Shown: positions 25,639 through 33,773 of the stretch, piece after piece | Position numbering within the stretch: position 1 is the stretch's first letter | Layout of the letters: every line of letters begins with the position of its first letter | Assembly: GCF_900044055.2 (NCBI RefSeq) | Contig: NZ_FCOX02000037.1 | Span: 1-64,000 of the forward strand | Reading direction: 5' to 3' | Length of the DNA: 64,000 nucleotides | Origin: Caballeronia calidae | GTDB lineage: Bacteria > Pseudomonadota > Gammaproteobacteria > Burkholderiales > Burkholderiaceae | Notes under the pieces: model-generated | Databases searched by the model: none | What the model was told of the DNA's origin: nothing | What the model saw: the letters and a program-made list of their open reading frames with translations, nothing else | Translations under genes and position numbers: made by a program

Positions 25639-25775
25639 AGCACTTGTCTAAGTCTCCAACGTTTGCTTGCGGTTAGACTCCGCATCCTCGAGCACTTGAC
25701 AAAATAGCTATTTCGCAGTACTATGCAAATTTGGCCGTTTTATGCTACGCCTAACTGTGTGCAGTTGCAAGTGCT
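25639..25775. promoter_or_regulatory. Regulatory region with three AGCACTTG motifs and opposed promoters
   Basis: AGCACTTG is found at 25639-25646 and 25691-25698, and inverted at 25768-25775. A plus-strand sigma-70-like promoter TTGACA-N18-TACTAT (25695-25724) overlaps the middle copy. On the minus strand TTGCAT-N16-TATTTT (about 25733 to 25706) faces the small gene and TnsC-like 1. This is the only large gap (25,502-25,860) inside the core, so it probably controls C1-A-B separately from C2-TniQ. The binding protein is unknown. Confidence 0.5.
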
Positions 25776-25860
25776 TCCTCCGCCCTCGCGACTTCGCTCG
25801 GCCCAATTTGTAGTCCGCACGCCGTCCCTACGCTTACAGAAGATACAACTCCTCGCGTAC

Positions 25861-27141
25861 TTACGGTCGATCCTTAACTAATCGATCGAAAACCCGCTGC
25901 GTCAAGCCGCAACTGATCCGCGCCCGATATTTCCACTTCGGCCGGTCGGCATCTGTGGGGTTGCAAGCGTCGCGCAAACTGGCCTTTACTAAGCTGCTGA
26001 TCGCATCGTTGCATTGGATGCGCCGCCCACCATTGGACTTGGGGAGGGGTGGGACTTGATGCGCGAGCAGCCAATCGTGATCGTACAGATTGAGCCATCG
26101 CCACAGAGCGGGTGCCGCCAACCTTGCTTGTGTGCGCGTCAACCCTATCCCTCGTGCGAGGTGCTGTTCCCAGAGCGTCCGTTTCGCCCGTCGCTCGACC
26201 TCATTAGGCGGCGAACTCCTGCCATCGACTTGTTTGGGAGCCCTGAGGCGGGCTGTCGGTCGTTTGCAGGCGATCACATCCAAAGCCATCCGCAGTAGAG
26301 CGACCGCGACGGGATGCGCGGGGCGGTCGTCGTAGAGCAACGAGCGCAGCGCAGGCGAAAGCATGCCGAGCTCTCTGATCCAAACGATAATGCGCTCGTC
26401 CTCAAATCCGTCCGAGAAAAAGGCAAGGAAGTCGTTGCTGAAGTCCTTCGCTCGCAACCGTCCGTGCTCGGGGACGTATCCCCTCTCGCGTATGAGGATC
26501 CGTACATCCTCAACGGCGGACTGGACCTTCGCGGACTGGTACATCCGGTACAGAATTTTTCCCAGCCGCAGACTGTTTGAGCGTCGACTTCGTTCATCCA
26601 ATACCCTCATATTGATCTCGTGCGCGCTGCACGGGTCAGCCAATGTCAGCGCGGTGTCGTGAATAGCGCATCGAGTCAAAAGTGGAATGCAGTGGAATGT
26701 GAATGAGCATCGTCGCCCTGTCGCTTGGAGTGACAGCGCGGTGCACTCCTTGCATTCAAGGCCGTACCTGTTGGCGCTTTGTAGCGGCAACGGCAGACTC
26801 GGGCAGCATAAGCGAGGCTGATCGGTCGAACAGACCTGCCACTCTAACCTCTGAGCTAACGACGCTGTCAAGCACGACATGAACAGAGGGTAGAGCGTTC
26901 GCTCCATCAGTACTTGGCGAGGTTCACCGTAGAGCCGGTTCGTGAGGTCACAAAATTGCCCGATGCGGCAAGGAGCGGTGTGGAGCAGGGGGTTGCCGCG
27001 GCGGAATACGGTGGTGACGATTTGACGAATGCGCGGACTAAAAGTCGTGTCAGCAGTTGCGGTTGCGAGGCTGAAGGCCGTTTCAGATAGTCCAGCTTCA
27101 TACAACGTTATCAACATGGCACGCGACTCCTTTTCCGTCAT
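25861..27141 (-). CDS. TniQ/TnsD-like target-selection protein, 426 aa
   Basis: Likely recognises the target DNA or recruits the transposase. A TniQ-type zinc finger is visible as Cys130-x2-Cys133 (GLECKECTALS) and Cys158-x2-His161 (LLTRCAIHDTALTL), separated by TGRRCSFTFHC, matching the family plan CxxC-(HQ)-CxxH. More Cys residues (104, 112, 113) precede it. The C-terminal half is helical and basic and ends with a probable DNA-binding region (LARGIGLTRTQARLAAPALWRWLNLYDHDW). The N-terminal PxPxE signature of TniQ is not obvious, so it is a diverged member. Its start overlaps the stop of TnsC-like 2 by 4 bp (ATGA). Confidence 0.75.
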   Translation of the reverse strand: MTEKESRAMLITLYEAGLSETAFSLATATADTTFSPRIRQIVTTVFRRGNPLLHTAPCRIGQFCDLTNRLYGEPRQVLMERTLYPLFMSCLTASLAQRLEWQVCSTDQPRLCCPSLPLPLQSANRYGLECKECTALSLQATGRRCSFTFHCIPLLTRCAIHDTALTLADPCSAHEINMRVLDERSRRSNSLRLGKILYRMYQSAKVQSAVEDVRILIRERGYVPEHGRLRAKDFSNDFLAFFSDGFEDERIIVWIRELGMLSPALRSLLYDDRPAHPVAVALLRMALDVIACKRPTARLRAPKQVDGRSSPPNEVERRAKRTLWEQHLARGIGLTRTQARLAAPALWRWLNLYDHDWLLAHQVPPLPKSNGGRRIQCNDAISSLVKASLRDACNPTDADRPKWKYRARISCGLTQRVFDRLVKDRP

Positions 27142-28361
27142 TTGGGTACGGACGTGAACGGCGACGACTGGAACTCATGCAGGGGCAACCAGTCTCCGAA
27201 TATGCGGACGTCCGGCAGTCTTTCTCCGCGGCGCCTGCGGAACGCCGCGATTTGGTCAAGGCTGGGCTGATCCAGAACAAGTGCACGCTTTCCCGAAGAC
27301 GTGAGCATGTTTCGTGTGATGGTCCGGGCGTCCGAGGCAGCAGCGCTTTCGACAGCCATGCTTGTCAGCACCTTCGAAGTGAGTCCCGGATAGCCATGCG
27401 TCAATCTATGCGCAGCCTTCGGTAGCCAATTGGGCATAGGCCCTGGATACACAGTTCCTACGGTGAAAGCGTAGATCGACCCGCAAACTTGTAGCCAGAA
27501 GTCATCGGTGCAACTCTCGGACGGGCAAATCTCGAACGGTGCATTGCAGGAGAGGCCTGATCGAAGTGCAGCGAGCGCTGCGCCTGGGGTCGCCATACAC
27601 AAAACCGGAATTCCAGTCATCCTGGTGAATTCTGCAATCGCGCTCCAAGTGAGTGCCGCGGCTTTTGTGATCGCCTCCGCAGCGTTAATCCGTTCGACGA
27701 CTAATAGACCAAGATTCGTGACGACTGCTAGGCAGCGGACGACAACAAGAAGGTGCCGGTCACTGAATAAAGGAGTAGCCGCCAGCCGAGCATAGTCTGT
27801 GTCCAAGGCAGCGTCGAAAGCCGCAAGGACGGCGTTAGCGAACTCGTGGACGCTCCCGTGCACGGGCCAGACGACGCGAACCAAATGTAACTGCACGACC
27901 TCGGTTTGTCCTCCTCCGAGCGAAATTCGGTGAACCGCGGGTTCACGGCCGAACATCGCTTCAATCAGATCTGCCAGCACGCGGCGGCCCGTTCGCACCG
28001 GGGCGGCGACAAGGATACTGCGGGATGTTGCTCCTGGCACTGAACCGAATGTGATCGGGCTGTCATGACCACGGCGGTCGCGCCGAAAATGTAAGGCGCG
28101 ATTTGCGGATATAGTGAAATCGCGAAAACGCGGGTTCAGGAGATCGCGGTCGAGGTAGGACGTACGTATTTGCATGAGCACCTCCTTCAAGATCTCTTGT
28201 CGGACCATGTCAGCGATGCACGGCTCGGATCCGGACAATGCTGGTAAGTTCACAGACCCACATCGCGCCGGCTTCTGCGAAAACATATTACTCGCGACGG
28301 CCTCTGCCTCAGCGACGTTGTGTACAAGCGGATTTGCCGCCCGTGACTCGGAATGGAACAT
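27138..28361 (-). CDS. TnsC-like AAA-fold protein 2 with degenerate Walker motifs, 407 aa
   Basis: Paralogue of the protein at 23637-24932. Shared blocks include YLDRDLLNP, ILVAAPVRTGRRVLADLI, NLGLLVVERIN, TWSAIAEFTRMTGIPVLCMATPG and PGPMPNWLPKAAHRLTHGYPGL. The Walker A position (119-128) reads AAPVRTGRRV, without Lys-Ser/Thr, and Walker B (219-224) reads LLVVER, without Asp-Glu. No other P-loop exists in the protein. Two alternative starts (ATG 28286 or 28208) would shorten the variable N-terminus; the first ATG has only a weak ribosome site. Translationally coupled to the TniQ-like gene, which suggests C2 works with TniQ while C1 works with TnsAB. Confidence 0.65.
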   Translation of the reverse strand: MFHSESRAANPLVHNVAEAEAVASNMFSQKPARCGSVNLPALSGSEPCIADMVRQEILKEVLMQIRTSYLDRDLLNPRFRDFTISANRALHFRRDRRGHDSPITFGSVPGATSRSILVAAPVRTGRRVLADLIEAMFGREPAVHRISLGGGQTEVVQLHLVRVVWPVHGSVHEFANAVLAAFDAALDTDYARLAATPLFSDRHLLVVVRCLAVVTNLGLLVVERINAAEAITKAAALTWSAIAEFTRMTGIPVLCMATPGAALAALRSGLSCNAPFEICPSESCTDDFWLQVCGSIYAFTVGTVYPGPMPNWLPKAAHRLTHGYPGLTSKVLTSMAVESAAASDARTITRNMLTSSGKRALVLDQPSLDQIAAFRRRRGERLPDVRIFGDWLPLHEFQSSPFTSVPK

Positions 28362-28556
28362 CTGTCGACCTGTTTCCCCTGCGGCAACCGGTGAGTTTCC
28401 ATCGCTCGTGATTCACATGCCGGCTAACGTACAAATGGGCTATGGCTTTGCGATCTGACGGTCTTCCTGAACTCTCACGAACACTCGACTCCGTGGCATG
28501 AAACGACCTTGCTCATGCGGATTGCGCGGAGTTAGTCGTTTACTACGAGGCTGGTG

Positions 28557-29090
28557 TTACGATTGTTGAGCTTGCGTGGCTCCGAGGAGATGTGTGAGGC
28601 GTGTCGTCACGACACCCACATGGCGGCAACTCGCAGGAGGGACCCATATTGATCGGTCTCCGTACTCGTCGGGAATCGCACTGCGTGAAGCATCAATAAT
28701 CGTTACCTTGGAAGGCGCGCGTCGCTTGATGTCTGCTCGAAGCATGTCCGCACGACCGTGGTATGCGATGAAATGCCTGTGGAGTCGATTTCCGGGTATG
28801 GTTGCACCGACTGTTCGGTGGGCAATCGAATCCGGCAATAGAGCGATAAGTGACCGAAAGCCGTAATCGTTAACTAGCCAGGTGTTAAGTACGATCGACA
28901 GGTCATGCTGTCTCGCGACGAGGTCCGAAATCGGATGAAGCAGAGGAAGAGGTTGAGCCGAGAGAATTGACCGGGGCCGATGCTGGCCGCAGCTTCGCCC
29001 ATAGATACGAAGCACTACCCCCTCGATTCCGAGGTAGAGAAATGAGGCCATGACGTGATTCTCCAAAACTGCCCATTCAGCGCGAACCAA
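28557..29090 (-). CDS. Hypothetical protein, up to 177 aa
   Basis: Minus-strand ORF upstream of the transposition genes; ATG 29090 or, more likely, ATG 29051 (MASFLYLGIEGVV, 164 aa). Mixed alpha/beta composition with a hydrophobic N-terminus and a basic middle. GNRLHRHFIAYHGRADMLRADIKRRA contains several His and Arg residues, but no recognised motif. No signal peptide is certain. It may be cargo or an accessory gene of the Tn7-like element. No function assigned. Confidence 0.5.
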   Translation of the reverse strand: MVRAEWAVLENHVMASFLYLGIEGVVLRIYGRSCGQHRPRSILSAQPLPLLHPISDLVARQHDLSIVLNTWLVNDYGFRSLIALLPDSIAHRTVGATIPGNRLHRHFIAYHGRADMLRADIKRRAPSKVTIIDASRSAIPDEYGDRSIWVPPASCRHVGVVTTRLTHLLGATQAQQS

Positions 29091-29202
29091 GGATCACGAT
29101 GGGGCGAGGAATCACTGTCTCAACTGTCTGTAATTTTACTTTTGAGCGAGAGAACTGGCGTGCGTTTACACACGAAACACAACATACCAACCAGAGTACT
29201 AC

Positions 29203-29742
29203 ATGCGAGCGCGAAATCAAGGCGTGCGTGATGAGCAGATCGAGGCTGCATGGGCCGGCCTCGTTTCGAGGGCGACGCGAGTTGCGTTGGCTCGGCAAGA
29301 TCTCAGCTACGCCGAACTCGCATCGAGACTCTCGGCGCTTGGACTGACCGAGTCCGCTCGCTCTGTTGAAGGAAAAGTTCAGAGGGGACGGTTTCGCTTT
29401 TCTTTCTTCTTGCAAGCTGTGTACGCCTCTGGCGCGACATACCCCCTTTCTTGGGCACCGGTGATGTCATCGACAGCGTCCTGGCCCGAGCGCGCAACCT
29501 CGCTACTCCACGCCGAACTAGGTGCGCAGCCGTGGTTGGACTGGCCCAAAGTTGCTCGCCGTCTGGAAGAAATCGGTATCTGGATCGATGCGGATGACCT
29601 TGAGACGCAGGTCGGAGAAGGCACCTTCTCCACTACGCTTTTCTTTCAGTGTGCAACTGTCTGCCGTTTCGATGGAGTCCAGCTTTATCTGGACAGTTCC
29701 TATGTCAATGCCATCGCTCGTGACGGGGCGTCGGCAAGCTAA
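29203..29742 (+). CDS. Protein with two DUF6471-type domains, 179 aa
   Basis: Two copies of a helix-turn-helix-like DUF6471 unit lie in tandem. Residues about 20-72 read VALARQDLSYAELASRL, SVEGKVQRGRFRFSFFLQAVYA. Residues about 100-158 read LLHAELGAQPWLDWPKVARRL, DLETQVGEGTFSTTLFFQCATVC. DUF6471 has an XRE-like pattern (ARxLxxxG ... I-xKIxRGxFSFxFFLQ) and no settled function. The usual protein has one unit. Plus strand, divergent from the 177-residue ORF across 112 bp. A regulator role for the element or its cargo is possible. Confidence 0.8.
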   Translation: MRARNQGVRDEQIEAAWAGLVSRATRVALARQDLSYAELASRLSALGLTESARSVEGKVQRGRFRFSFFLQAVYASGATYPLSWAPVMSSTASWPERATSLLHAELGAQPWLDWPKVARRLEEIGIWIDADDLETQVGEGTFSTTLFFQCATVCRFDGVQLYLDSSYVNAIARDGASAS

Positions 29743-29826
29743 AGGAAGAGGATGAAATTGTCTTGATGTTTTTCGCTGTTCCGCTAGACTCGACATTGCG
29801 ATACGACGTGCGGAACCGCACGCCAA

Positions 29827-30264
29827 GTGGTCGGCAAAAAGTCGAATAAATGTCGTCTGACCGAAGCTCTCCGGAAAGCCCGCTGGAATGCGCGCGCGTC
29901 CGGAGTCACCGCTACCCGGAAAGCGGCTATGCCGAACGTAACCCCCCGATTTGCGGGCAACCGATTTGAGGTTCGACTTGTCAATTGGCGCGTCATGTTG
30001 GTGTACCCCGACAACACACGTCATGTCGTCGGTATCGACGCACGAGAAAGCACAGGCCGAGTTAGCTCCGCAATCAAAGACTTTGATCCCAAGACTGGAC
30101 GCGTGAACACATATTCGCGGCGGGTGTACGTTCTCGTGGGCTCAAGCAGACATGACGCAAAAGCCCAGTGCGTCTGGAATCAATGGTGCTCGGTCAACGG
30201 CGTGTCAGGTTGCAAAGAAATAACTGACACCTTTTGCGGACTAAGTCGCTATGACAACCCCTGA
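29827..30264 (+). CDS. Hypothetical protein, 145 aa
   Basis: GTG start at 29827 (MVGKKSNKCRLTEALRKARW); the start is uncertain and another in-frame ATG lies at 29929. Basic N-terminus, then a beta-rich part (RFEVRLVNWRVMLVYPDNTRHVVGIDARE). Its last 14 bp overlap the start of the BPSL0761-like gene, so the two are coupled. No family recognised. Confidence 0.45.
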   Translation: MVGKKSNKCRLTEALRKARWNARASGVTATRKAAMPNVTPRFAGNRFEVRLVNWRVMLVYPDNTRHVVGIDARESTGRVSSAIKDFDPKTGRVNTYSRRVYVLVGSSRHDAKAQCVWNQWCSVNGVSGCKEITDTFCGLSRYDNP

Positions 30265-30472
30265 GGAACGAACGCGAGCGATTCTTGGAGGACGTGAACT
30301 ATTGGCGACTCTGGCTCAGGGACGCGGCTCCTATTCGCCAGATCTTGTCCGGACCTTAGCAATGACATTACTGAGGCACTATCCGCTCGACGTTGATATT
30401 GACGTCATGGCCGCGGCGTTACCTCATTTGTGGGCCGAATCGGCGAAGGCTCGCCGCAGGCCGATTCACTAG
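30251..30472 (+). CDS. BPSL0761-family small protein, 73 aa
   Basis: MTTPEERTRAILGGRELLATLAQG followed by LAMTLLRHYP matches the pattern of BPSL0761 proteins, small helical proteins common in Burkholderia genomic islands and of unknown function. Overlaps the preceding gene by 14 bp. Length is normal for the family. Confidence 0.75.
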   Translation: MTTPEERTRAILGGRELLATLAQGRGSYSPDLVRTLAMTLLRHYPLDVDIDVMAAALPHLWAESAKARRRPIH

Positions 30473-31078
30473 CTAACGCCGTTCCGTCGTTCTTTAGTTT
30501 ATCGGAACATTCGACAGTGGAGCGCTCGCGGCGCAACAACGGGTGATAAACCGTAACGAACTGAACGGAACGCGCTCGTAAATTGGGTGAGGCCTCGCCG
30601 CCTCGGAAACACGACGGCGTCGGCTTCGACCGCGCAGCAGAGAAGGAATCTTGATGTCGAGTCTGCGCGTAACAATCACGACATGCCTCAGTTCGACGAC
30701 GTACAGATGTAGCCTTCGATCCGATCGCTACTTTGAAAGCATTCGTTGCAATCGCTCGACCGAACCTCTGGGCAGCGCTGGCGAAATGGCAAGGCGGCGA
30801 CAGTATGGATGATAAGGGCAGCCAAGGGTGGCGCGGCTTGCTGCGACGAAAGAGCGGGGTAGCCGGAGAGCGGGTCGCCCGCCGTTCGAGATTGCGATTG
30901 CGATTGCGGTCGCGGGGTCGCTTGCGGTCTCTCTGCTCGGGCGCGTCGGTCCACCGCCGGTCCCTGGCCGCGCTTTCGCGGGTGGATCTCGCCTGATTTC
31001 GCACCGAGTTCCGTCGGCGAAGGCCACCCGAAATTTTGCGAGAGGCTGGTAGGAGGCGAACCATGGGGAGAAACGACA
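30473..31078. other. Gap without recognised gene
   Basis: About 600 bp. Long frames on both strands (for example 30405-31085 minus) are Arg/Ser-rich and look like non-coding translations. An AGGAGG ribosome site at about 31051-31056 lies closer to an ATG at 31063 (a 19-codon-scale frame ending early in the next gene) than to the start at 31079, so the true start below is not certain. Confidence 0.4.
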
Positions 31079-31753
31079 ATGCCACGGTCTGCAGGCGTTA
31101 CCAACGACGTTTCAACAATCGTCGAGGCTCGGATGCAACACCTGTTTCGCCGCGCGGCAGTGGCAGTAGTTTTGTTTGACCTAAGGGCAGCCGAAGCGCT
31201 TCTGAAACTTCCGGACGCAGAGCTCGGGCGACTGTTCAAGATCAGTCTGGCTCGAGTTATGGGCGTCGCCACAGTCTTAAACCTGGACCGTCGTTCAGTA
31301 CGTGGCCAAGGCGCGCAACTATCGAGCAAAATTAAACGCCGTGCAGTCCGCCGAATGTCGCCGCGAAAGGCCTTAGTCGCTGAAGGCAAGTTGCTGCGCG
31401 CAGAAATCCTATGCGACGCTTGGGGCATCACAGAGCAGAGGCTGAACAAACGCGTCTCCGCAGGACGCGTCTTCAGCGTTGAAGTGGAGGCCGAACAATA
31501 CTACCCGGCTTTTTTTCTTGCAAACGAGCTCGACCGCAAGGATCTAGCGAAGGTCGTGCGGCGGCTTGACGGTTTAACCGGGTGGAGCAAGTGGCGCTTC
31601 TTCACGGAGCCGATGGAGCCGCTTGGCGGTTTGACGCCGCTTCAGGCAATTTTACGCGGCGACGTGAAGCGGGTCTTGCGCACGGCAAAAGCCGCCGCGA
31701 AGCAGTCCCAAAAGCTGGAGAAAGGCAACACACTGGGCACGAAAAGATCATGA
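31079..31753 (+). CDS. Hypothetical protein with MbcA/ParS-like C-terminus, 224 aa
   Basis: ATG 31079, or ATG 31130 (MQHLFRRAAVAVVLF). The middle has a helix-turn-helix-like stretch (AEILCDAWGITEQRLNKRVSAGRVFSVEV). The end WRFFTEPMEPLGGLTPLQAILRGDVKRVL matches the plan of the MbcA/ParS/Xre toxin-binding domain, where a 'LGG-TP--AL--G----V' pattern is conserved. Such proteins are normally antitoxins paired with a RES-domain toxin, but none follows here. Instead a one-TM protein overlaps by 4 bp. Antitoxin function is therefore inference only. Confidence 0.6.
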   Translation: MPRSAGVTNDVSTIVEARMQHLFRRAAVAVVLFDLRAAEALLKLPDAELGRLFKISLARVMGVATVLNLDRRSVRGQGAQLSSKIKRRAVRRMSPRKALVAEGKLLRAEILCDAWGITEQRLNKRVSAGRVFSVEVEAEQYYPAFFLANELDRKDLAKVVRRLDGLTGWSKWRFFTEPMEPLGGLTPLQAILRGDVKRVLRTAKAAAKQSQKLEKGNTLGTKRS

Positions 31754-32145
31754 AGTTCGTAGAGCAGGTTTGGACGTTCGCATTGATGTATCCGGCGCTG
31801 CTGATCGTCCCCGCGATTGGATTCGTACTCAGCTTGGTGGTAGTGCGCATCAAGACGCGATATGTCAACGAGGGCGTTTTGTTCTGTTGGTCACCCAGCG
31901 CGCGGCGCGAGAGTGAAAGAACGAGCGCAACTGAGGAGGGAGATATGCCTACGGAGAACGAGTTCGATCCTACGATAGCTCTCGAGAAGATTCATGACCT
32001 AGCCGTGGCGGAGGGTGACCTAGGATACGAATATTGGTATGCAGTCGGCAATCTTCTGAAGAGGGCGAACGTTATGCAAGCGCAGATCGATTCGCTCAGC
32101 AGGGAGCTTGAACGGTGCCGGGAGAGGCTCGATAAAGCGAAGTGA
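31750..32145 (+). CDS. Single-TM hypothetical protein with coiled-coil tail, 131 aa
   Basis: Start ATG 31750 overlaps the previous stop (ATGA). One hydrophobic helix at about 9-30 (FALMYPALLIVPAIGFVLSLVVV), then a basic stretch and an acidic region (TEEGDMPTENEFDPTIALEKIHDLA). A heptad-like C-terminus (VMQAQIDSLSRELERCRERLDKA) completes it. Likely an inner-membrane protein with a cytoplasmic coiled coil, working with the upstream gene product. An internal ATG at 31945 with good GGAGGGAG spacing (about 31936) could give a separate 66-residue soluble protein. Function unknown. Confidence 0.55.
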   Translation: MKFVEQVWTFALMYPALLIVPAIGFVLSLVVVRIKTRYVNEGVLFCWSPSARRESERTSATEEGDMPTENEFDPTIALEKIHDLAVAEGDLGYEYWYAVGNLLKRANVMQAQIDSLSRELERCRERLDKAK

Positions 32146-32558
32146 GAGGAATTTGGACGAGCCGACACGACTATTGCAGTACGTGTATTTCAGCAGAGAA
32201 TTACTGTGCAATCGTTGGCGGCGAGGAGACATCGTGCAAGGAAGGAAGCAGAGGCCGCGTCTCTTCCAAGTATCACCGCCAATGAGAAGAGATATGTTTC
32301 CTGTTGCGAACAAGGCAGAGACGACGCGGAAAACGTCATACGATCTTACTCAAACGTCGACTGAGCACTGGACCACCCGGCGAAAGTGCCGCCTCTAGGG
32401 AGGTTCACGAAGTTCGATTGCCCGATGCACGCGAGAGTGCATCTCCACTACCTGCGTCCTCCACAGATACTCCAAATAGCCCAAAATCTTAGCGCGTCAT
32501 TTCGATAGAGGTCACGTACGAAGGACTCGCGTCGAATTGACTCGAAAAGGCTTCGGTT
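32146..32558. other. Gap without recognised gene
   Basis: About 410 bp between the putative island genes and the Bcr/CflA gene. I searched here for an inverted copy of the 19,969 element end and did not find one. Confidence 0.4.
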
Positions 32559-33773
32559 TCACGGAGTATCATCTGCATACTGATCGGTTGACCGCCGGCA
32601 TGCCCGATCCCAACTCTGGGCGAGACGAAAGCCGGCCATCCCGAGCACCGTCGCGATTGTCAAGACGACCGCCGCAGACAATGCCGGGTTTTGGCCAAGT
32701 CCAGCCGTGTAAGTGCACAGTGCGCCTACTACCATTTGCGTGAATCCGTAAAGTCCCGCAGCTGCTCCGACGACAGCCGAGTTGGTGCTAAGCGCCTTCG
32801 TCAATGCCAAAGGTCCTGCAATCCCCACTCCGACGGCGAACAAGAACATTAACCCAATCGCCGAAAATATCGTTACGTTTCCAATCAATACATTTAGCAT
32901 GAACGCGAACGCTGCAAAAAACCCCAATGCGCTTCCAATCATCAACATCCGGTCAAGTGATACCTTTCGAATCAAGTGGCGAGCGCAAGTATTGCCCAGT
33001 GACACACCCACAATGACCAACCCGAGATAAATTCCAACTTCGTGCGGAGGACGATGCAACTGCGTCGAGACGATGAAGGGTGAAGCCGCGATAAACGCAT
33101 AGATCGAGGTCGTCGCGCAGCCACCTCCAAGTGTCAGGCCAACGTAGGAAGGTGAGCGCAAGAGCAACATGTAGTCGTGCGTCAGCGCCGAAAGCTTAAC
33201 TGTGCCTGTTGGCCGAGCGGTCTCCGGAAGCAAGCGATACGTAAAGAACAACGTGACACCGCCCAGCGCGGCAAGCAGCACAAAAATTGAACGCCACCCA
33301 CATGTCGCGGCAAGCGCGGATCCCAGCAGCGGCGCTAAGCCAGGTCCAACCGTCATCATGAGGTTCAGAAGGGCAAGCTGACCCGCGGCTTCATCTGTTT
33401 GCGCCGAATCTCGCACGATGGCGCGCCCTAGTGCTAATCCCGCACCACCTCCCAAAGCCTGGAAAAGGCGCGCAACAAGGAGCGTGTGAAGCCCTGACGC
33501 GATCGCGGAAGCTAGGCCTGCGATGGTGTAGAGCGCGAGCCCGAGGATCAGCAAGGGCCGCCTTCCAATGCTGTCGGACAGCGGCCCATAGACGAGTTGT
33601 CCGATGGCAAGCCCTGCGATATATACACTGATCGTCCATTGCATTGCACCGCTGCCCGCACTGAAAGTGCGGGCAGCATCTGGCAGGGCGGGAACAAACA
33701 TATGCATTGCCAATGTGCCACTGATCGTGATCAGGACCAGCAGCCATAAAGGTGCTCTCATCCTCGACTTCAT
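32559..33773 (-). CDS. Bcr/CflA-type MFS multidrug transporter, 404 aa
   Basis: Inner-membrane 12-TM proton antiporter of the DHA1 Bcr/CflA group. It has MHMFVPALPDAARTF in TM1, LVYGPLSDSIGRRPLLILGLALY (motif A) after TM2, ARLFQALGGGAGLALGRAIVRD (motif B) and a motif C-like GPGLAPLLGSALAATCGWRSIF. Length is normal. It stands alone, transcribed away from the MHS transporter region. Substrate unknown; such proteins export drugs or small metabolites. Confidence 0.9.
   Translation of the reverse strand: MKSRMRAPLWLLVLITISGTLAMHMFVPALPDAARTFSAGSGAMQWTISVYIAGLAIGQLVYGPLSDSIGRRPLLILGLALYTIAGLASAIASGLHTLLVARLFQALGGGAGLALGRAIVRDSAQTDEAAGQLALLNLMMTVGPGLAPLLGSALAATCGWRSIFVLLAALGGVTLFFTYRLLPETARPTGTVKLSALTHDYMLLLRSPSYVGLTLGGGCATTSIYAFIAASPFIVSTQLHRPPHEVGIYLGLVIVGVSLGNTCARHLIRKVSLDRMLMIGSALGFFAAFAFMLNVLIGNVTIFSAIGLMFLFAVGVGIAGPLALTKALSTNSAVVGAAAGLYGFTQMVVGALCTYTAGLGQNPALSAAVVLTIATVLGMAGFRLAQSWDRACRRSTDQYADDTP

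Noticed and set aside
28908-28921. TGTCTCGCGACG as an inverted partner of the element end at 19,969
   Set aside because: Eleven bases match, but the last base of the end differs, no repeats like those at 19,975-20,020 adjoin it, no CATGG duplication follows, and it lies inside an ORF.
20000-33000. CRISPR array or Cas genes inside the Tn7-like element
   Set aside because: Looked for because some Tn7-like elements carry them. No regularly spaced repeats or Cas-like ORFs were seen.
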